From JALORV01 sp963766365 (lineage in GTDB: Bacteria; Pseudomonadota; Gammaproteobacteria; Burkholderiales; Burkholderiaceae_F): a stretch of 64,000 nucleotides of DNA. This document shows positions 17,086 through 26,363 of the stretch, in pieces. The translations under genes and the position numbers were made by a program. Numbering within the stretch: position 1 is the stretch's first letter; each line of letters opens with the position of its first letter. The stretch spans positions 62,001-126,000 of the forward strand of contig CAVXZK010000005.1 of assembly GCA_963766365.1 (NCBI GenBank), written 5' to 3'. The notes beneath the pieces were generated by a model. That model was not told the DNA's origin. It ran no database searches and was given only the letters and a program-made list of their open reading frames with translations.

Positions 17086-17847
17086 TCAGGCTTGGCGCAC
17101 GTCGGCGACCGGTTCACGGCCGAAATCGTCGCGGTGGAGGTAGGCCAGCACGCGTGCGGCGGCGGCTTGGGGCGTCGGCAACTGCCCGCTCGACTTGAGT
17201 TCGACGAAGTGCGATTTCTCGGGAAAGCCGCTCGCGTCGGCCGCGCGCAGTTCGCCCTGCATGTCGGTGTCGATGACGCCGGGTGCGAGTGAAACGATGC
17301 GCGCGGGGTTCGGCAGCCGCGCCTCGTCGAGCGCGGTGACTCGCGAGAAGTGATCGAGTCCGGCCTTGGCCGCGCAATACGCCGCCCAGCCTGCAATGGG
17401 GCGCTGGGCTGCGCCGGACGAGATATTCAGCACGCGCTTGTCGATGGCCCAGACGCGCGTGGCGCGCAGAAAAGCGGCCGTCAGCAGCAGCGGTGCCTCG
17501 AGGCCGACGCGCAGCACCGCAGCGAGTTCTTCGGAGTCACTGTTCGAAACCGGACCGACGCGTCCCAGCATACCCGCGTTGTTGATCAGCGCCGCGGACG
17601 CGAAGCCCGCAGACGAGTGCTGGTGCAGCCACGTTTCAAGCCGTGCCGCAGCGCCGATGTCGTGGCCAAGATCGATCGACCACTGTTCCACTGTCGCGCC
17701 GGCGCCCTGCGCCCTGGCGAGCAGGGTCGCATCGGGGTGGCGCGACAAGGTCAGCAGCAACGTGTCCGGTGCCAGCAGTTGTTCGGCCATTGCTGCGCCA
17801 AGTCCGCGCGACGCACCAGTGAGGATGGTCAGGCGGTTCAGTTTCAT
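17086..17847 (-). CDS. Short-chain dehydrogenase/reductase
   Basis: 253 residues. Classical SDR with the cofactor motif TGASRGLG at about residues 10-17, NNAG near residue 91 and the catalytic YCAAK. An Arg after the glycine motif (LSRHP) suggests NADPH. The sequence resembles the sepiapterin/benzil reductase branch, but the substrate cannot be named. Overlaps the acetyltransferase gene by four bases. Confidence 0.88.
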   Translation of the reverse strand: MKLNRLTILTGASRGLGAAMAEQLLAPDTLLLTLSRHPDATLLARAQGAGATVEQWSIDLGHDIGAAARLETWLHQHSSAGFASAALINNAGMLGRVGPVSNSDSEELAAVLRVGLEAPLLLTAAFLRATRVWAIDKRVLNISSGAAQRPIAGWAAYCAAKAGLDHFSRVTALDEARLPNPARIVSLAPGVIDTDMQGELRAADASGFPEKSHFVELKSSGQLPTPQAAAARVLAYLHRDDFGREPVADVRQA

Positions 17848-18485
17848 TCGGGTACCGGAAGGTAGTTGATGTCGGGCACACCGTGGAGGCCTGTCCAGGC
17901 CGGGAAGTCGTCCAGCGTCAGGCCGAACACGAGCGTGTTCCGCACTTTGCCATGATGGTCGCGGGCTTCTGCACGCAGCAGCCCTTCCTCGCGCATGCCG
18001 GCGCGCCGCATGACGCCGGCACTGGCGTCATTGCCGGCATCGCACGCGCCCCAGACGCGATTGACCTGCATCTGCTCGAAGGCGTAGTGGATCTGCAGGC
18101 GGACGACATCGCTCGCGACGCCCGAACCGCGGGCAGGGGGCACCAGGAAATAGCCGATCTCGGCCTTCGGGGTGGTCCAGTCGGGCGTATGAAATCCCGC
18201 GCCACCCAGGTAGCGGCCACTGTCTGCCTCGAAGATCGCCATCGGCATCGAGCGCCGCTGGATGAACTCGGCGTGCATGCGTCGCGCATACGATTCCGAA
18301 TCCTCGACGCGCTGATGCCGACGTGGCCACTCCATCCACTGCATCAATTCCTCGCGATGCGGTGCCAATGCCTCGAACAGCGCGGCCCCGTCACCGAAGC
18401 GATAGCGCCGCAGCAAGAAGCGGCCGCTGGTGACGCCCTCGGCGAGCGGCATGAGTTCCGGTCGCTCGATCGCCGGACGCAGCAT
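17844..18485 (-). CDS. GNAT N-acetyltransferase (RimJ/RimL type)
   Basis: 213 residues. Acetyltransferase fold of the RimJ/RimL group: the acetyl-CoA segment PPARGSGVASDVVRLQIHYAF is followed by NRVWGACDAGNDASAGVMRRAGM, a typical motif A/B arrangement. Such enzymes acetylate N-termini of ribosomal proteins, small molecules or antibiotics; the target is unknown. Its ATG overlaps the prfB stop by one base and its stop overlaps the SDR start. Confidence 0.85.
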   Translation of the reverse strand: MLRPAIERPELMPLAEGVTSGRFLLRRYRFGDGAALFEALAPHREELMQWMEWPRRHQRVEDSESYARRMHAEFIQRRSMPMAIFEADSGRYLGGAGFHTPDWTTPKAEIGYFLVPPARGSGVASDVVRLQIHYAFEQMQVNRVWGACDAGNDASAGVMRRAGMREEGLLRAEARDHHGKVRNTLVFGLTLDDFPAWTGLHGVPDINYLPVPE

Positions 18486-19589
18486 CAGACGCCCTGCTTG
18501 AGGCTGGCCTCGATGAAATCGTCGAGATCGCCGTCGAGCACTGCCTGCGTGTTGCCAATCTCCACGTTGGTTCTCAGGTCCTTGATGCGCGACTGGTCGA
18601 GCACGTACGAACGGATCTGGTGGCCCCAGCCGATATCGGTCTTGGCTTCCTCCAGCTTGTTCTGTTCAGCCATGCGCTTGCGTAGTTCGAGTTCGTACAA
18701 GCGCGACTTCAGCATTGCCATGCACTCGGCGCGGTTGCGGTGCTGAGAGCGGTCGTTCTGGCTCTGCACGACGATGCCCGACGGCGCGTGCGTGATGCGT
18801 ACCGCGGATTCCGTCTTGTTGACGTGCTGCCCGCCGGCGCCGGAGGCGCGATAGACGTCGATGCGCAGGTCGGCCGGGTTGATCTCGATGTCGACCGTTT
18901 CGTCGACCTCGGGGTAGACGACCACGCTGGCAAACGAGGTGTGCCGCCGCGCGTTCGAGTCGAACGGCGACTTGCGCACCAGGCGGTGGATGCCGGTCTC
19001 GGTGCGCAGCATGCCGTAGGCGTAGTCGCCACTGATCTTGATCGTTGCGCCCTTGATGCCGGCGACTTCGCCGGGCGATTCGTCGAGCAGTTCCGGCTTG
19101 AAACCGCGTCGCTCGGCGTATCGCAGGTACATGCGTTCGAGCATGCCGGCCCAGTCCTGCGCCTCGGTGCCACCGGCTCCGGCCTGGATCTCGATGAAGC
19201 AGTTGTTGGGATCGAGCGGATTGTTGAACATCCGCTGGAACTCGAGGTCGGCAACCTGCTTGCCAAGCCCGGCGACATCGGCCTCGACGGAGAGCAGGGT
19301 GGCGTCGTCGTCGTCACCCCGCGCCATCTCGAACAGTTCTCCGGCGTCACGCACGCTACCCGCGAGTGCATGCATCTTCTGCACGACGAGGTCGAGGGTC
19401 TTCTTTTCCCTACCGAGTTCCTGCGCCCGCTTGGGGTCGTCCCAGACCTTGGGATCTTCAAGGGCCCGACTGACTTCCCCGAGCCGGGCTTCCTTCACAT
19501 CGACGTCAAAGATACCTCCGCAGTTCGGCCAGGCGTCCGCGTAGGTCTGCAACAGTGCCTTCGATCTGGTTGAGGCGTTCGGCTTCCAT
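18485..19589 (-). CDS. prfB: Peptide chain release factor 2, with programmed +1 frameshift
   Basis: RF2 ends translation at UGA and UAA. The gene is in two frames: ATG 19589 reads 27 residues to an in-frame TGA at 19508-19506, and the rest continues in +1 down to 18485. The junction reads AGG TAT CTT TGA C, with the AGGAGGT-like pairing site and slippery CTT used by RF2 genes generally, so low RF2 favours slippage at its own UGA. After the shift the protein reads RRYLDVDVKEAR. The RF2 codon-recognition tripeptide SPF and the catalytic GGQ (ASGAGGQHVNKT) are present. First gene of a seven-gene minus-strand run. Confidence 0.97.
19506..19520 (-). promoter_or_regulatory. RF2 programmed frameshift site
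   Basis: On the minus strand the sequence is CGGAGGTATCTTTGAC, with the stop codon TGA at 19508-19506, the slippery CTT just before it and a purine-rich anti-Shine-Dalgarno match four bases further up. This is the standard autoregulatory signal of prfB. Confidence 0.95.
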
Positions 19590-19941
19590 GGAGAGTCTCG
19601 ATATCGAAAGGCTGCGATTATAGGAAGGCCGACCGGTACGGCCGGGCGTGCGTGGCGCCGATGCAAAAAAAGCCCGGTCACATGGACCGGGCTTGAAAAG
19701 CACCACCAAGGAGGAGATCGATGGGTGCCTGGACAGGCGCCCAGGCCGTGGTGCCAAGGAGACAACCGGATTCAGCGCAGCACTACGGTGAAGGTTACTG
19801 AATCACGCGGCGGCGGGGCGGTGAAAATTCCGCACGCCGTGCCGGGCATTTCTGACCGACTGATCTGATTTTTGCCGATCGAGGTGACGGGCGCGTTACA
19901 GGCGCGAGGGAAGCGGAGCCTCCCTCGCTAGTGCAAGTGAC
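19590..19941. other. Gene-free stretch between prfB and the phasin gene
   Basis: 352 bases with no supportable gene. It holds the minus-strand terminator at 19664-19694 and a second hairpin, GCGAGGGA (19904-19911) with TCCCTCGC (19921-19928), just after the phasin stop. The prfB promoter must lie at about 19595-19660, but I see no convincing hexamer pair. Confidence 0.7.
19664..19694 (-). terminator. Intrinsic terminator reading leftward, before prfB
   Basis: AAGCCCGGTC pairs with GACCGGGCTT around a short loop, and on the minus strand the stem runs into seven T residues (19670-19664). It would end the phasin transcript before prfB. Confidence 0.85.
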
Positions 19942-20513
19942 TTAGGCGGCCTTGCGCTTGGCGGGGGCCTTGACCGAGTCATTCGCCGCAGAGGCGGCCT
20001 TCATGGTGGCCGACGTGGCGGCAGCAACGTTCGACTCGGCGAAATCCACGGCCTGCTTGGCGGCCTTTGAGAACGTGTCGTACGCGGTGTTGGCGGCGGC
20101 GACGGCGCTCTTCAACGCGGCAACGGCGGGCTCGGAGCCGGCCGGGGCGTTCTTCGCGGCGAAGTCGATCAGTTGCGCGACCTTCTTGTTGCTCTCGGCG
20201 ATCTGCGATTCGACGATGCGCGAGACTTCGGCGTTGGCGCCGTTGGCGATGCCGTACACGGTGCGCGAGTAGCTGACGGCCTTTTCAAGCGTCGGCTGCG
20301 ACGCGCCGAGGTCAGCGCCACGAATTCCTGGACGTCCTTGGCGCTCAGCAGGGCCTGGACTCTTCTCGACGGACTCTTCCAGCGTCGCTTTGGCGGCGGC
20401 AAGGTTCAGTTCCAGCAGGCGCTCGGCGCGTCAAAGAAGGTCTGGCCGAGGGCGAACGCGGCGTCCATCTGGCCTTTCTGGAGTTCGGCGAATTGCGCGG
20501 GGGTGGTGAACAT
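19942..20513 (-). pseudogene. Phasin family protein, frame-disrupted
   Basis: Read from ATG 20513 (AGGAGT seven bases upstream), the protein starts MFTTPAQFAELQKGQMDAAF and ends in a Lys/Ala-rich APAKRKAA tail, typical of PHA-granule phasins. The reading frame breaks at least three times: near 20425 after FFDA, near 20365 before QALLSAKDVQEF, and near 20300 before the last segment, which starts in VYGIANGANAEV. Each fragment still matches the family, so single-base errors in the assembly are more likely than real loss. Phasins coat polyhydroxyalkanoate granules. A second phasin gene is at 38432-38890. Confidence 0.8.
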
Positions 20514-20819
20514 GGATGACTCCTGGGTGAGGTCCTGCTGTAGGCGATTGCGAGGGTTACTTAGGGTGTTTCCAGAGTTTCTTTGCAGCCGTGCTGCACT
20601 GCACAAGACGAATTTTGAGCGCTGAGCGCCCTGATGTCAAGAACTTTTGGTGCGACGCCGCAAACTGTCGGCATCTCTCGAAATTCCAGCGAAACCATAG
20701 GGTTAAGTCCAGTTTGCCTAGTCACTTGGCGGGATCGGGCACTAGCCTCAAGTGACGCGCTGCACCAGCGGGCGCGCGATCCACTCGCCCGCCCGCGGTC
20801 CTGACAATCCGTCCTGGCC
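20514..20819. other. Gene-free stretch between divergent phasin and deacetylase genes
   Basis: 306 bases with no supportable gene. It must hold the phasin promoter (leftward) and possibly that of the rightward five-gene group. No clear hexamers or repeats were recognised, and the sequence may contain the same small errors as its neighbours. Confidence 0.6.
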
Positions 20820-21784
20820 TTGAAAGCCTTCTACAGCGACCACTTCGTGCTGCCGCTGCCGGAGGACCACCGGTTTCCGATGACAGAAGTACCGCCTGCT
20901 CCGCGAGCGCGTGGCCGAGCGGAGCTGCCGAGCGTGCAGCTCTCGGAGCCGGACGCCGCGTCGATGGGACAGCTGGCGCTCGCGCATGACGCCGCGACTA
21001 CATCGAGCGGGTGTCGCGAAGGCAGGCTCGAGCCGCAAGAGGTCCGCGCGATCGGCTTTCCGTGGTAGCGACGCGATGGTCGAGCGGTCGCAGCGTTCGG
21101 CAGGCGCCACGATCGCGGCTGCGCGCGGCGAAACTCGACCGAGGCGTTGCGGTCAACCTTGCCGGCGGTACGCATCACGCGCACGGCGCGCGCGGCGCCG
21201 GTTACTGCGTGTTCAACGATGCAGCGGTCGCCGCGCGCGTGATGCAGGCCGATGCGCGCGCCCCGCGACGCGTGCTGCGGTGGCGGTCATCGACCTCGAT
21301 GTGCACCAGGGCGATGGCACGGCGGAGATCCTCGACCGGCGACGACTCCGTGTTCACGCTGTCGATCCATGGCGACACGAACTTCCCGTTCCGCAAGCAG
21401 GCACAGCGATCTCGACGTCGCGCTGCCGGACGGCACGCGAGATGAGGACGTACCTCGCGGCACCTGGACGCCGCGCTTCGCGAGGTGCAGCGGCGGCTTC
21501 AACCCCGCATTCATCATCTATCCTCGCCGGCGCCGATGCGCACGAGGACGATCGCCTTGGCAAGCTGGCGCTGTCGAGCGCCGGCATGCGCGCACGCGAC
21601 GGCGCGTCTTCGAGCTTCGCCGAGCGACTCGGCGTGCCGATCGCGGTGCGATGGCTGGTGGCTACGGCCGCGACATCGACGACTCACGGTCGACTTGCAC
21701 TGCAATACCGTGCGCGCGGCGTTCGACGCGTGGCGCCGACGTCAGGAGACGTCCGGGATGCAGGTGGCCACCCGCGTGTCGTGA
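20820..21784 (+). pseudogene. Histone deacetylase/acetylpolyamine amidohydrolase family protein, frame-disrupted
   Basis: Starts with TTG 20820 (MKAFYSDHFVLPLPEDHRFP). The fragments follow the arginase/deacetylase fold in order across all three frames: GGTHHAHGARGAGYCVFND, VAVIDLDVHQGDGT, DSVFTLSIHGDTNFPF, LAGADAHEDDRLGKLALS, then AMAGGYGRDIDD and HCNTVRAAFDAW. The metal and catalytic residues (the His pair in THHAHG, DLDVHQGDG, AGADAHEDD) are all encoded. More than ten frame changes occur in under 1 kb. Such enzymes remove acetyl groups from polyamines, acetoin-related compounds or proteins. Probably an intact gene in the organism. Confidence 0.78.
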
Positions 21785-21825
21785 GGCCGGTCGTCACGCG
21801 CCCGGCAGGCCGCGTGGCTCACGGC

Positions 21826-22687
21826 ATGCCCTTCGTCTTCGTGCTGCTCTGGAGCACGGGCTTCATCGTGGCGAAGTACGCGGCACCCATCGCGCCGCCG
21901 CTGACTTTCCTGCTTTACCGCTTCGCCGGCGTCATCGTCGTGCTGCTGCCGATCGTCGTGGCTCACACGGCGCGCCATGGCCGCGCACACCGCGCGCGTG
22001 GCGCGACATCGCGCTGGTCGGCGTGCTGCTGCAGGCCACCTATCTGGGCGGCGTCTGGGTCGCGATCGCGCTCGGCATGCCGGCAGGCGTTTCTTCGCTG
22101 CTGGTCGGCACGCAGCCGCTGTTCACCGCGCTGTTCGCGTTCAACCGTCGGCGAGCGCGGCGACGCGGCTGCAGTGGGCTGGGACTGCTGCTCGGATTCG
22201 CCGGCATCGCGCTGGTGCTGTCCGACCGCCTGACGCTGGCGGGCGTCGGGCCGCTCGCGCTGGCGGCGAACCTGCTCGCGCTGGTCGGCATCACGGCGGC
22301 ACGCTGTACCAGAAGCGCATGGCGGCGCGGTCGACCTGCGCACCGGCAGCCTCATCCAGTTCGGTGCCTCGTTCGTCGTGCGTGCTGCCCTTTGCGCTGG
22401 CGCTCGAGTCGCATGCCGGTCGACTTCACGCTGGAGTTCTGGTGCGCGCTCGCGTGGTCGGTGCTCGCGCTTGTCGCTTGTCGGCGATCTCGCTGCTGCT
22501 GGTTATGATTCGCCGCGGTCACGCCACCGAGGTCGCGAGCCTGATGTACCTGACGCCTGCCGATGACTGCGCTGTTCGCGTGGCTGATCTTCGGCGAACG
22601 TCTCGGCGCGCTCGCGTGGATCGGCGTGGTCGTGACGATGGCCGGCGTGGCGCTGGTCCTGAAGACGGGAAGGAGGAAGCAACATGA
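21826..22687 (+). pseudogene. EamA/DMT family transporter, frame-disrupted
   Basis: Starts MPFVFVLLWSTGFIVAKYAAP from ATG 21826, the usual first helix of EamA proteins. Later helices appear in other frames: IALVGVLLQATYLGGVWVAI, GMPAGVSSLLVGTQPLFTAL, LGLLLGFAGIALVLSDRL and ALFAWLIFGERLGALAWIG. About ten helices and two EamA repeats are expected when the frames are joined. At least six frame changes are needed. The likely TGA stop (22685-22687) overlaps the thioesterase ATG at 22684. Substrate unknown; probable inner-membrane metabolite exporter. Confidence 0.78.
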
Positions 22688-23129
22688 GCATCCGAGCGCC
22701 CGGCACCCGCTTCGACGCGACAGCTACCGGCACTTCCACCGCATCACCACGCGCTGGATGGACAACGACGCCTACGGCCACGTCAACAACGTCGTCTACT
22801 ACAGCTGGTTCGACACGGTGGTGAACGAGTACCTGATCCGCGCAGGGGTGCTCGACATCACGGGCGGGGCGGTCATCGGGCTCGTCGTCGAGACCCAGTG
22901 CCGCTACTTCAGCGAGCTCTCGTTCCCGCAGCCGGTCGACCTCGGCCTGCGCATCGGCGCGGCTCGGCACCTCGAGCGTGCGCTACGAGATCGGCGTGTT
23001 CGCCGACGGCGAGGCCGGCCGCGAGCGCCCAGGGCCACTTCGTCCACGTCTACGTCGATCGCGCGTCGCGGCGGCCGACCTCCCTGCCGGCGCCGCTGCG
23101 CGCCGCTCTCGAGAAGAATCCAGGCATGA
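22684..23129 (+). pseudogene. Acyl-CoA thioesterase (4HBT hotdog fold), frame-disrupted
   Basis: ATG 22684 is preceded by GGAGGAAGC. The core TRWMDNDAYGHVNNVVYYSW contains the catalytic Asp of the 4-hydroxybenzoyl-CoA thioesterase/YbgC group, and GLVVETQCRYFSELSFPQPV follows. The N-terminus and the last third (SVRYEIGVFADGE, then AQGHFVHVYVDRASRRPTSLP) are in other frames, so at least two or three indels are present. It would hydrolyse an acyl-CoA ester; chain length is unknown. Confidence 0.78.
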
Positions 23130-23872
23130 GAGTCCAGCAGCCGAGCACCGATCGGTCCCCACGAAGTGGTCGACCACGCGATCCGCACGCGCCAGTCGAT
23201 CCGCGCCTTCCTGCCGACTCCGGTGCCGCGCGCGACGATCGAGGAGATCCTGGCGATCGCCGTCGCGCGCGCCGTCCGGCACCAACACGCAGCCGTGGAA
23301 GGTCGACGGTGCTGACTGGGCGCCGCGCGCCAGCGCGCTGAGCGACGCGATCCGCGCCGCCTACGACGACCCGGAGCAGCGCAGGCAGCACACCGAGGAG
23401 TACGCCTACTACCCGGTCCAGTGGGTCGACCCGTACCTGGCGCGCCGGCGCAAGATCGGCTGGGATCTGTACGGGCTGCTCGGCATCGGGCGCGACGACA
23501 AGGCGCGGATGCACGAGCAGCATGGCCGCAACTACGCGTTCTTCGATGCGCCGGTCGGGCATGATCTTCACGATCGACCGCATCATGGAGCAGGGCAGCT
23601 GGCTCGACTACGGCATGTTCCTCGAGAACATCATGATCGCCGCGCGCGCGCGCGGGCTCGACACCTGCCCGCAGGCCGCGTTCACGCAGTTCCACCGCGT
23701 CATCAAGGAGCAGCTCGAGCTGCCGGACAACGAGATGGTGGTCTGCGGCATGTCGCTCGGCTACGCCGACATGAGCAAGGTCGAGAACACGCTGCAGACC
23801 GAGCGCGAGCCGGTCGCCGGCTTCGCGCGCTTCATGGGAAAGGAGGAGCCATGGCACAACGCATTGCAGTGA
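23127..23872 (+). pseudogene. Nitroreductase family flavoprotein, frame-disrupted
   Basis: ATG 23127 overlaps the end of the thioesterase. DHAIRTRQSIRAFLPTPVPR is encoded in another frame and is followed by SRAPSGTNTQPWKV, the FMN-binding start of nitroreductases; EYAYYPVQWVDPYLARRRKIGWDLYGLLGI and SWLDYGMFLENIMIAARARG then continue to the C-terminus, which ends at 23872 as read. Breaks fall near 23150, 23265 and 23560. These enzymes use NAD(P)H to reduce nitro compounds or quinones. The final dozen residues overlap the next gene and may be a frame artefact. Confidence 0.78.
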
Positions 23873-24938
23873 TCCCGGGCGACGGGATCGGCAAGGAAGT
23901 GATGCCCGAAGGCTTGCGCGTGCTCGACGCCGCGGCGCGCCGCTTCGGCTTCGAGTTCAAGTACGAGCATCACGATTTCGCGAGTTGCGACTACTACGCG
24001 CAGCACGGCGCGATGCTGCCGGCCGACTGGAAGGACCGGCTTGCGGGCGTCGACGCGATCTTCTACGGCGCAGTCGGCTGGCCGGCGACGGTGCCGGACC
24101 ACGTCTCGCTGTGGGGGTCGCTGCTGAAGTTCCGGCGCGAGTTCGACCAGTACGTCAACATGCGCCCGTGCGGCTGATGCCGGGCATCGCGTCGCCCCTC
24201 GTGGACCGGCAGGGCAGGCCGCGGCCGCCGGGCGACATCGACATCGTGATCGTGCGCGAGAACACGGAAGGCGAGTACTCGTCGATCGGCGGCCGAATGT
24301 TCGAGGGCACCAGCGCGAAGTCGTGGTCCAGGAGACGGTGATGAGCCGCGCACGGCATCGATCGTGTGCAGAAGTTCGCGTTCGAGCTCGCGATCGAAGC
24401 GGCCGACGAAGCACCTGACGTCGGCCACGAAGAGCAATGGCATTTCGATCACGATGCCGTACTGGGACGAGCGCTTCGAGGCGAGACGCGCCGGGCTATC
24501 CCGACGTGCGCAGTCGACAAGTTCCACATCGACATCCTGACCGCGCACTTCGTGCAGCATCCGGACTGGTTCGACGTCGTGGTTGCGTCCAACCTGTTCG
24601 GCGACATCCTGTCGGACCTGGGCCCGGCCTGCACCGGCACGATCGGCATCGCGCCGTCGGCCAATCTCAATCCGGACCGCACGTTCCCGTCGCTGTTCGA
24701 GCCGGTGCACGGGAGCGCGCCGGACATCGCCGGCAAGGGCATCGCCAATCCGATCGGCCAGATCTGGAGCGCCTCGCTGATGCTCGACTGGCTCGGTCAT
24801 CCCGAAGCTTCAGCAACGGTTCTAAGGGCCATCGAGGCCGTACTGACGACGGGTCCGACGCACGCACCTTTGACACGCGACATTGGCGGCAAGGGCTCCA
24901 CCGAGGATTTCGGTCGCGCGATCGCTGGCGCCATCTGA
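23851..24938 (+). pseudogene. D-malate/tartrate dehydrogenase family decarboxylase, frame-disrupted
   Basis: ATG 23851 has AGGAGG seven bases upstream. VIPGDGIGKEVMPEGLRVLD is the family start; IVIVRENTEGEYSSIGGRMFEG continues in a second frame after about 24172, and the end (NLFGDILSDLGPACTGTIGIA, then the NAD-binding PVHGSAPDIAGKGIANP) lies in a third. Breaks are near 24172, 24320-24360 and 24410-24490. The group oxidises D-malate, tartrate or 3-isopropylmalate with NAD; segment DFASCDYYAQHGAMLP favours tartrate/D-malate dehydrogenase over LeuB. After 24500 the sequence is clean. Confidence 0.8.
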
Positions 24939-25070
24939 CGGGCCACCCACCGGCGTCCGAACGGCCAGCGCACCGCACAACGGGAGCCTTTGCGCCGGCC
25001 GCCGCCGGGATGCAAAATTGCCTTCGTTTCATCGCAAAGCACAGCCGACCATGGCTTGGCGGAGGCGGCG

Positions 25071-26333
25071 ATGGGTATCAGCGATGTACTCAGCCGAGTG
25101 CCGCAGGGTGTGGCGGGGTCCGGCGCCACACGGGCACTCACGCAACTGGCGGACACCTGCCGACGCTCCGGCGGGTTGCCTCTGCGCGTCGTGCTGCCGG
25201 ATCGCTCCACGCTCGAATTCGGTACCCCGGTGCAGGTGACACTGCGCGTCCGGGACCCTGCCTGGTTGCGCGGACTGCCGAGCCTCACGCTGGGCGCGGT
25301 CGGTGACGCCTTCGTGCGCGGCCAGCTGGAAGTCGACGGTGACCTTCTCGACGCGTTGCCCGTTGGTGCGCGATTGGCGGAAGCCACCGAAAGGTCGGCG
25401 TTTGCGCGCGTCGCGCAGGCGTGGCGTCCGCACCGACGCGCACAGGACGCTTCGGCGATAGCACACCACTATGACGTCGGCAACGAGTTCTACGGGCTGT
25501 GGCTCGACGAACGCATGGTCTATTCCTGCGCCTACTTCCAGACCGGCGGAGAGACGATAGACGAGGCGCAGCGGGCCAAACTGGACCATATCTGCCGCAA
25601 GCTGCGTCTGGCTCCCGGCGAGCGCCTGCTCGACGTCGGCTGCGGCTGGGGCGCGCTGGTCACGCATGCGGTTCAGCACTACGGCGTCCGGGCGGTCGGG
25701 ATCACATTGTCCGAGCAACAGTTGCGGCTGGCTCGCGAGCGGGTGCAGCGCGCCGCGCTCTCAGATCGAACCGAGATCCTGCTGATGGACTACCGGGACC
25801 TGCCGAGGCGCTTTGGCGCAAGCCTTTTCGACAAGGTCGCGAGCATCGGAATGTTCGAGCATGTCGGCCTGCGCAATCTGCCTGACTACTTTGCGGCGAT
25901 TGCAGCGGTGCTACGGGATCGCGGGCTGTTCCTGAACCATGGAATAACGGCGGCGGATGTCGACAGTCGTCCGGTCGGCGGCGGCGTCAGTGACTTCATC
26001 GACCGGCACGTGTTTCCGCACGGTGAACTTCCGCACCTGCACCTGGCGGTACGCGAAATGTCCGCTGGCGGTTTCGAGATCGTCGATGTCGAGTCGCTGC
26101 GTTCGCACTATGCCCGCACGCTGACGCACTGGTACCGGCGGCTCGAGGCGCAGGGCGACGCGGCGGCGCGTCTGGTTTCGCCAAAGACGTTGCGCATCTG
26201 GCGGGTCTACCTGGCCGGGTGCGCCTACGGGTTCGAGCAGGGCTGGGTCAACGTCTACCAGATCCTGGGGAGTCTCGTGCGCTCCCCGGGCGGAACCGGC
26301 TTGCCCCTCACGCGCGAGTGGATGTATTCGTAA
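25071..26333 (+). CDS. Cyclopropane-fatty-acyl-phospholipid synthase family methyltransferase
   Basis: 420 residues from ATG 25071, with GGAGG five bases upstream. SAM-binding motif LDVGCGWGALVTHA at about residues 183-196, preceded by the family motif HYDVGNEFYGLWLD and followed by FDKVASIGMFEHVG. CFA synthases add a methylene bridge to unsaturated phospholipid acyl chains at the inner membrane. The protein is somewhat longer than E. coli Cfa (382 residues), and the family also includes mycolic-acid-type and other lipid methyltransferases, so the product is not certain. Confidence 0.87.
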   Translation: MGISDVLSRVPQGVAGSGATRALTQLADTCRRSGGLPLRVVLPDRSTLEFGTPVQVTLRVRDPAWLRGLPSLTLGAVGDAFVRGQLEVDGDLLDALPVGARLAEATERSAFARVAQAWRPHRRAQDASAIAHHYDVGNEFYGLWLDERMVYSCAYFQTGGETIDEAQRAKLDHICRKLRLAPGERLLDVGCGWGALVTHAVQHYGVRAVGITLSEQQLRLARERVQRAALSDRTEILLMDYRDLPRRFGASLFDKVASIGMFEHVGLRNLPDYFAAIAAVLRDRGLFLNHGITAADVDSRPVGGGVSDFIDRHVFPHGELPHLHLAVREMSAGGFEIVDVESLRSHYARTLTHWYRRLEAQGDAAARLVSPKTLRIWRVYLAGCAYGFEQGWVNVYQILGSLVRSPGGTGLPLTREWMYS

Positions 26334-26363
26334 GGGCGTCCGGCGATGCAGCGCGACGCGTGA

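Noticed and set aside
20911..22233. 440-codon Arg/Ala-rich plus-strand frame
   Set aside because: A mosaic of right and wrong frames across the frame-broken deacetylase and DMT genes; not a real protein.
19942..24938. True pseudogene cluster or transferred island
   Set aside because: Base composition matches the neighbours, no mobile-element genes or direct repeats flank it, and fragment conservation argues for sequence error.
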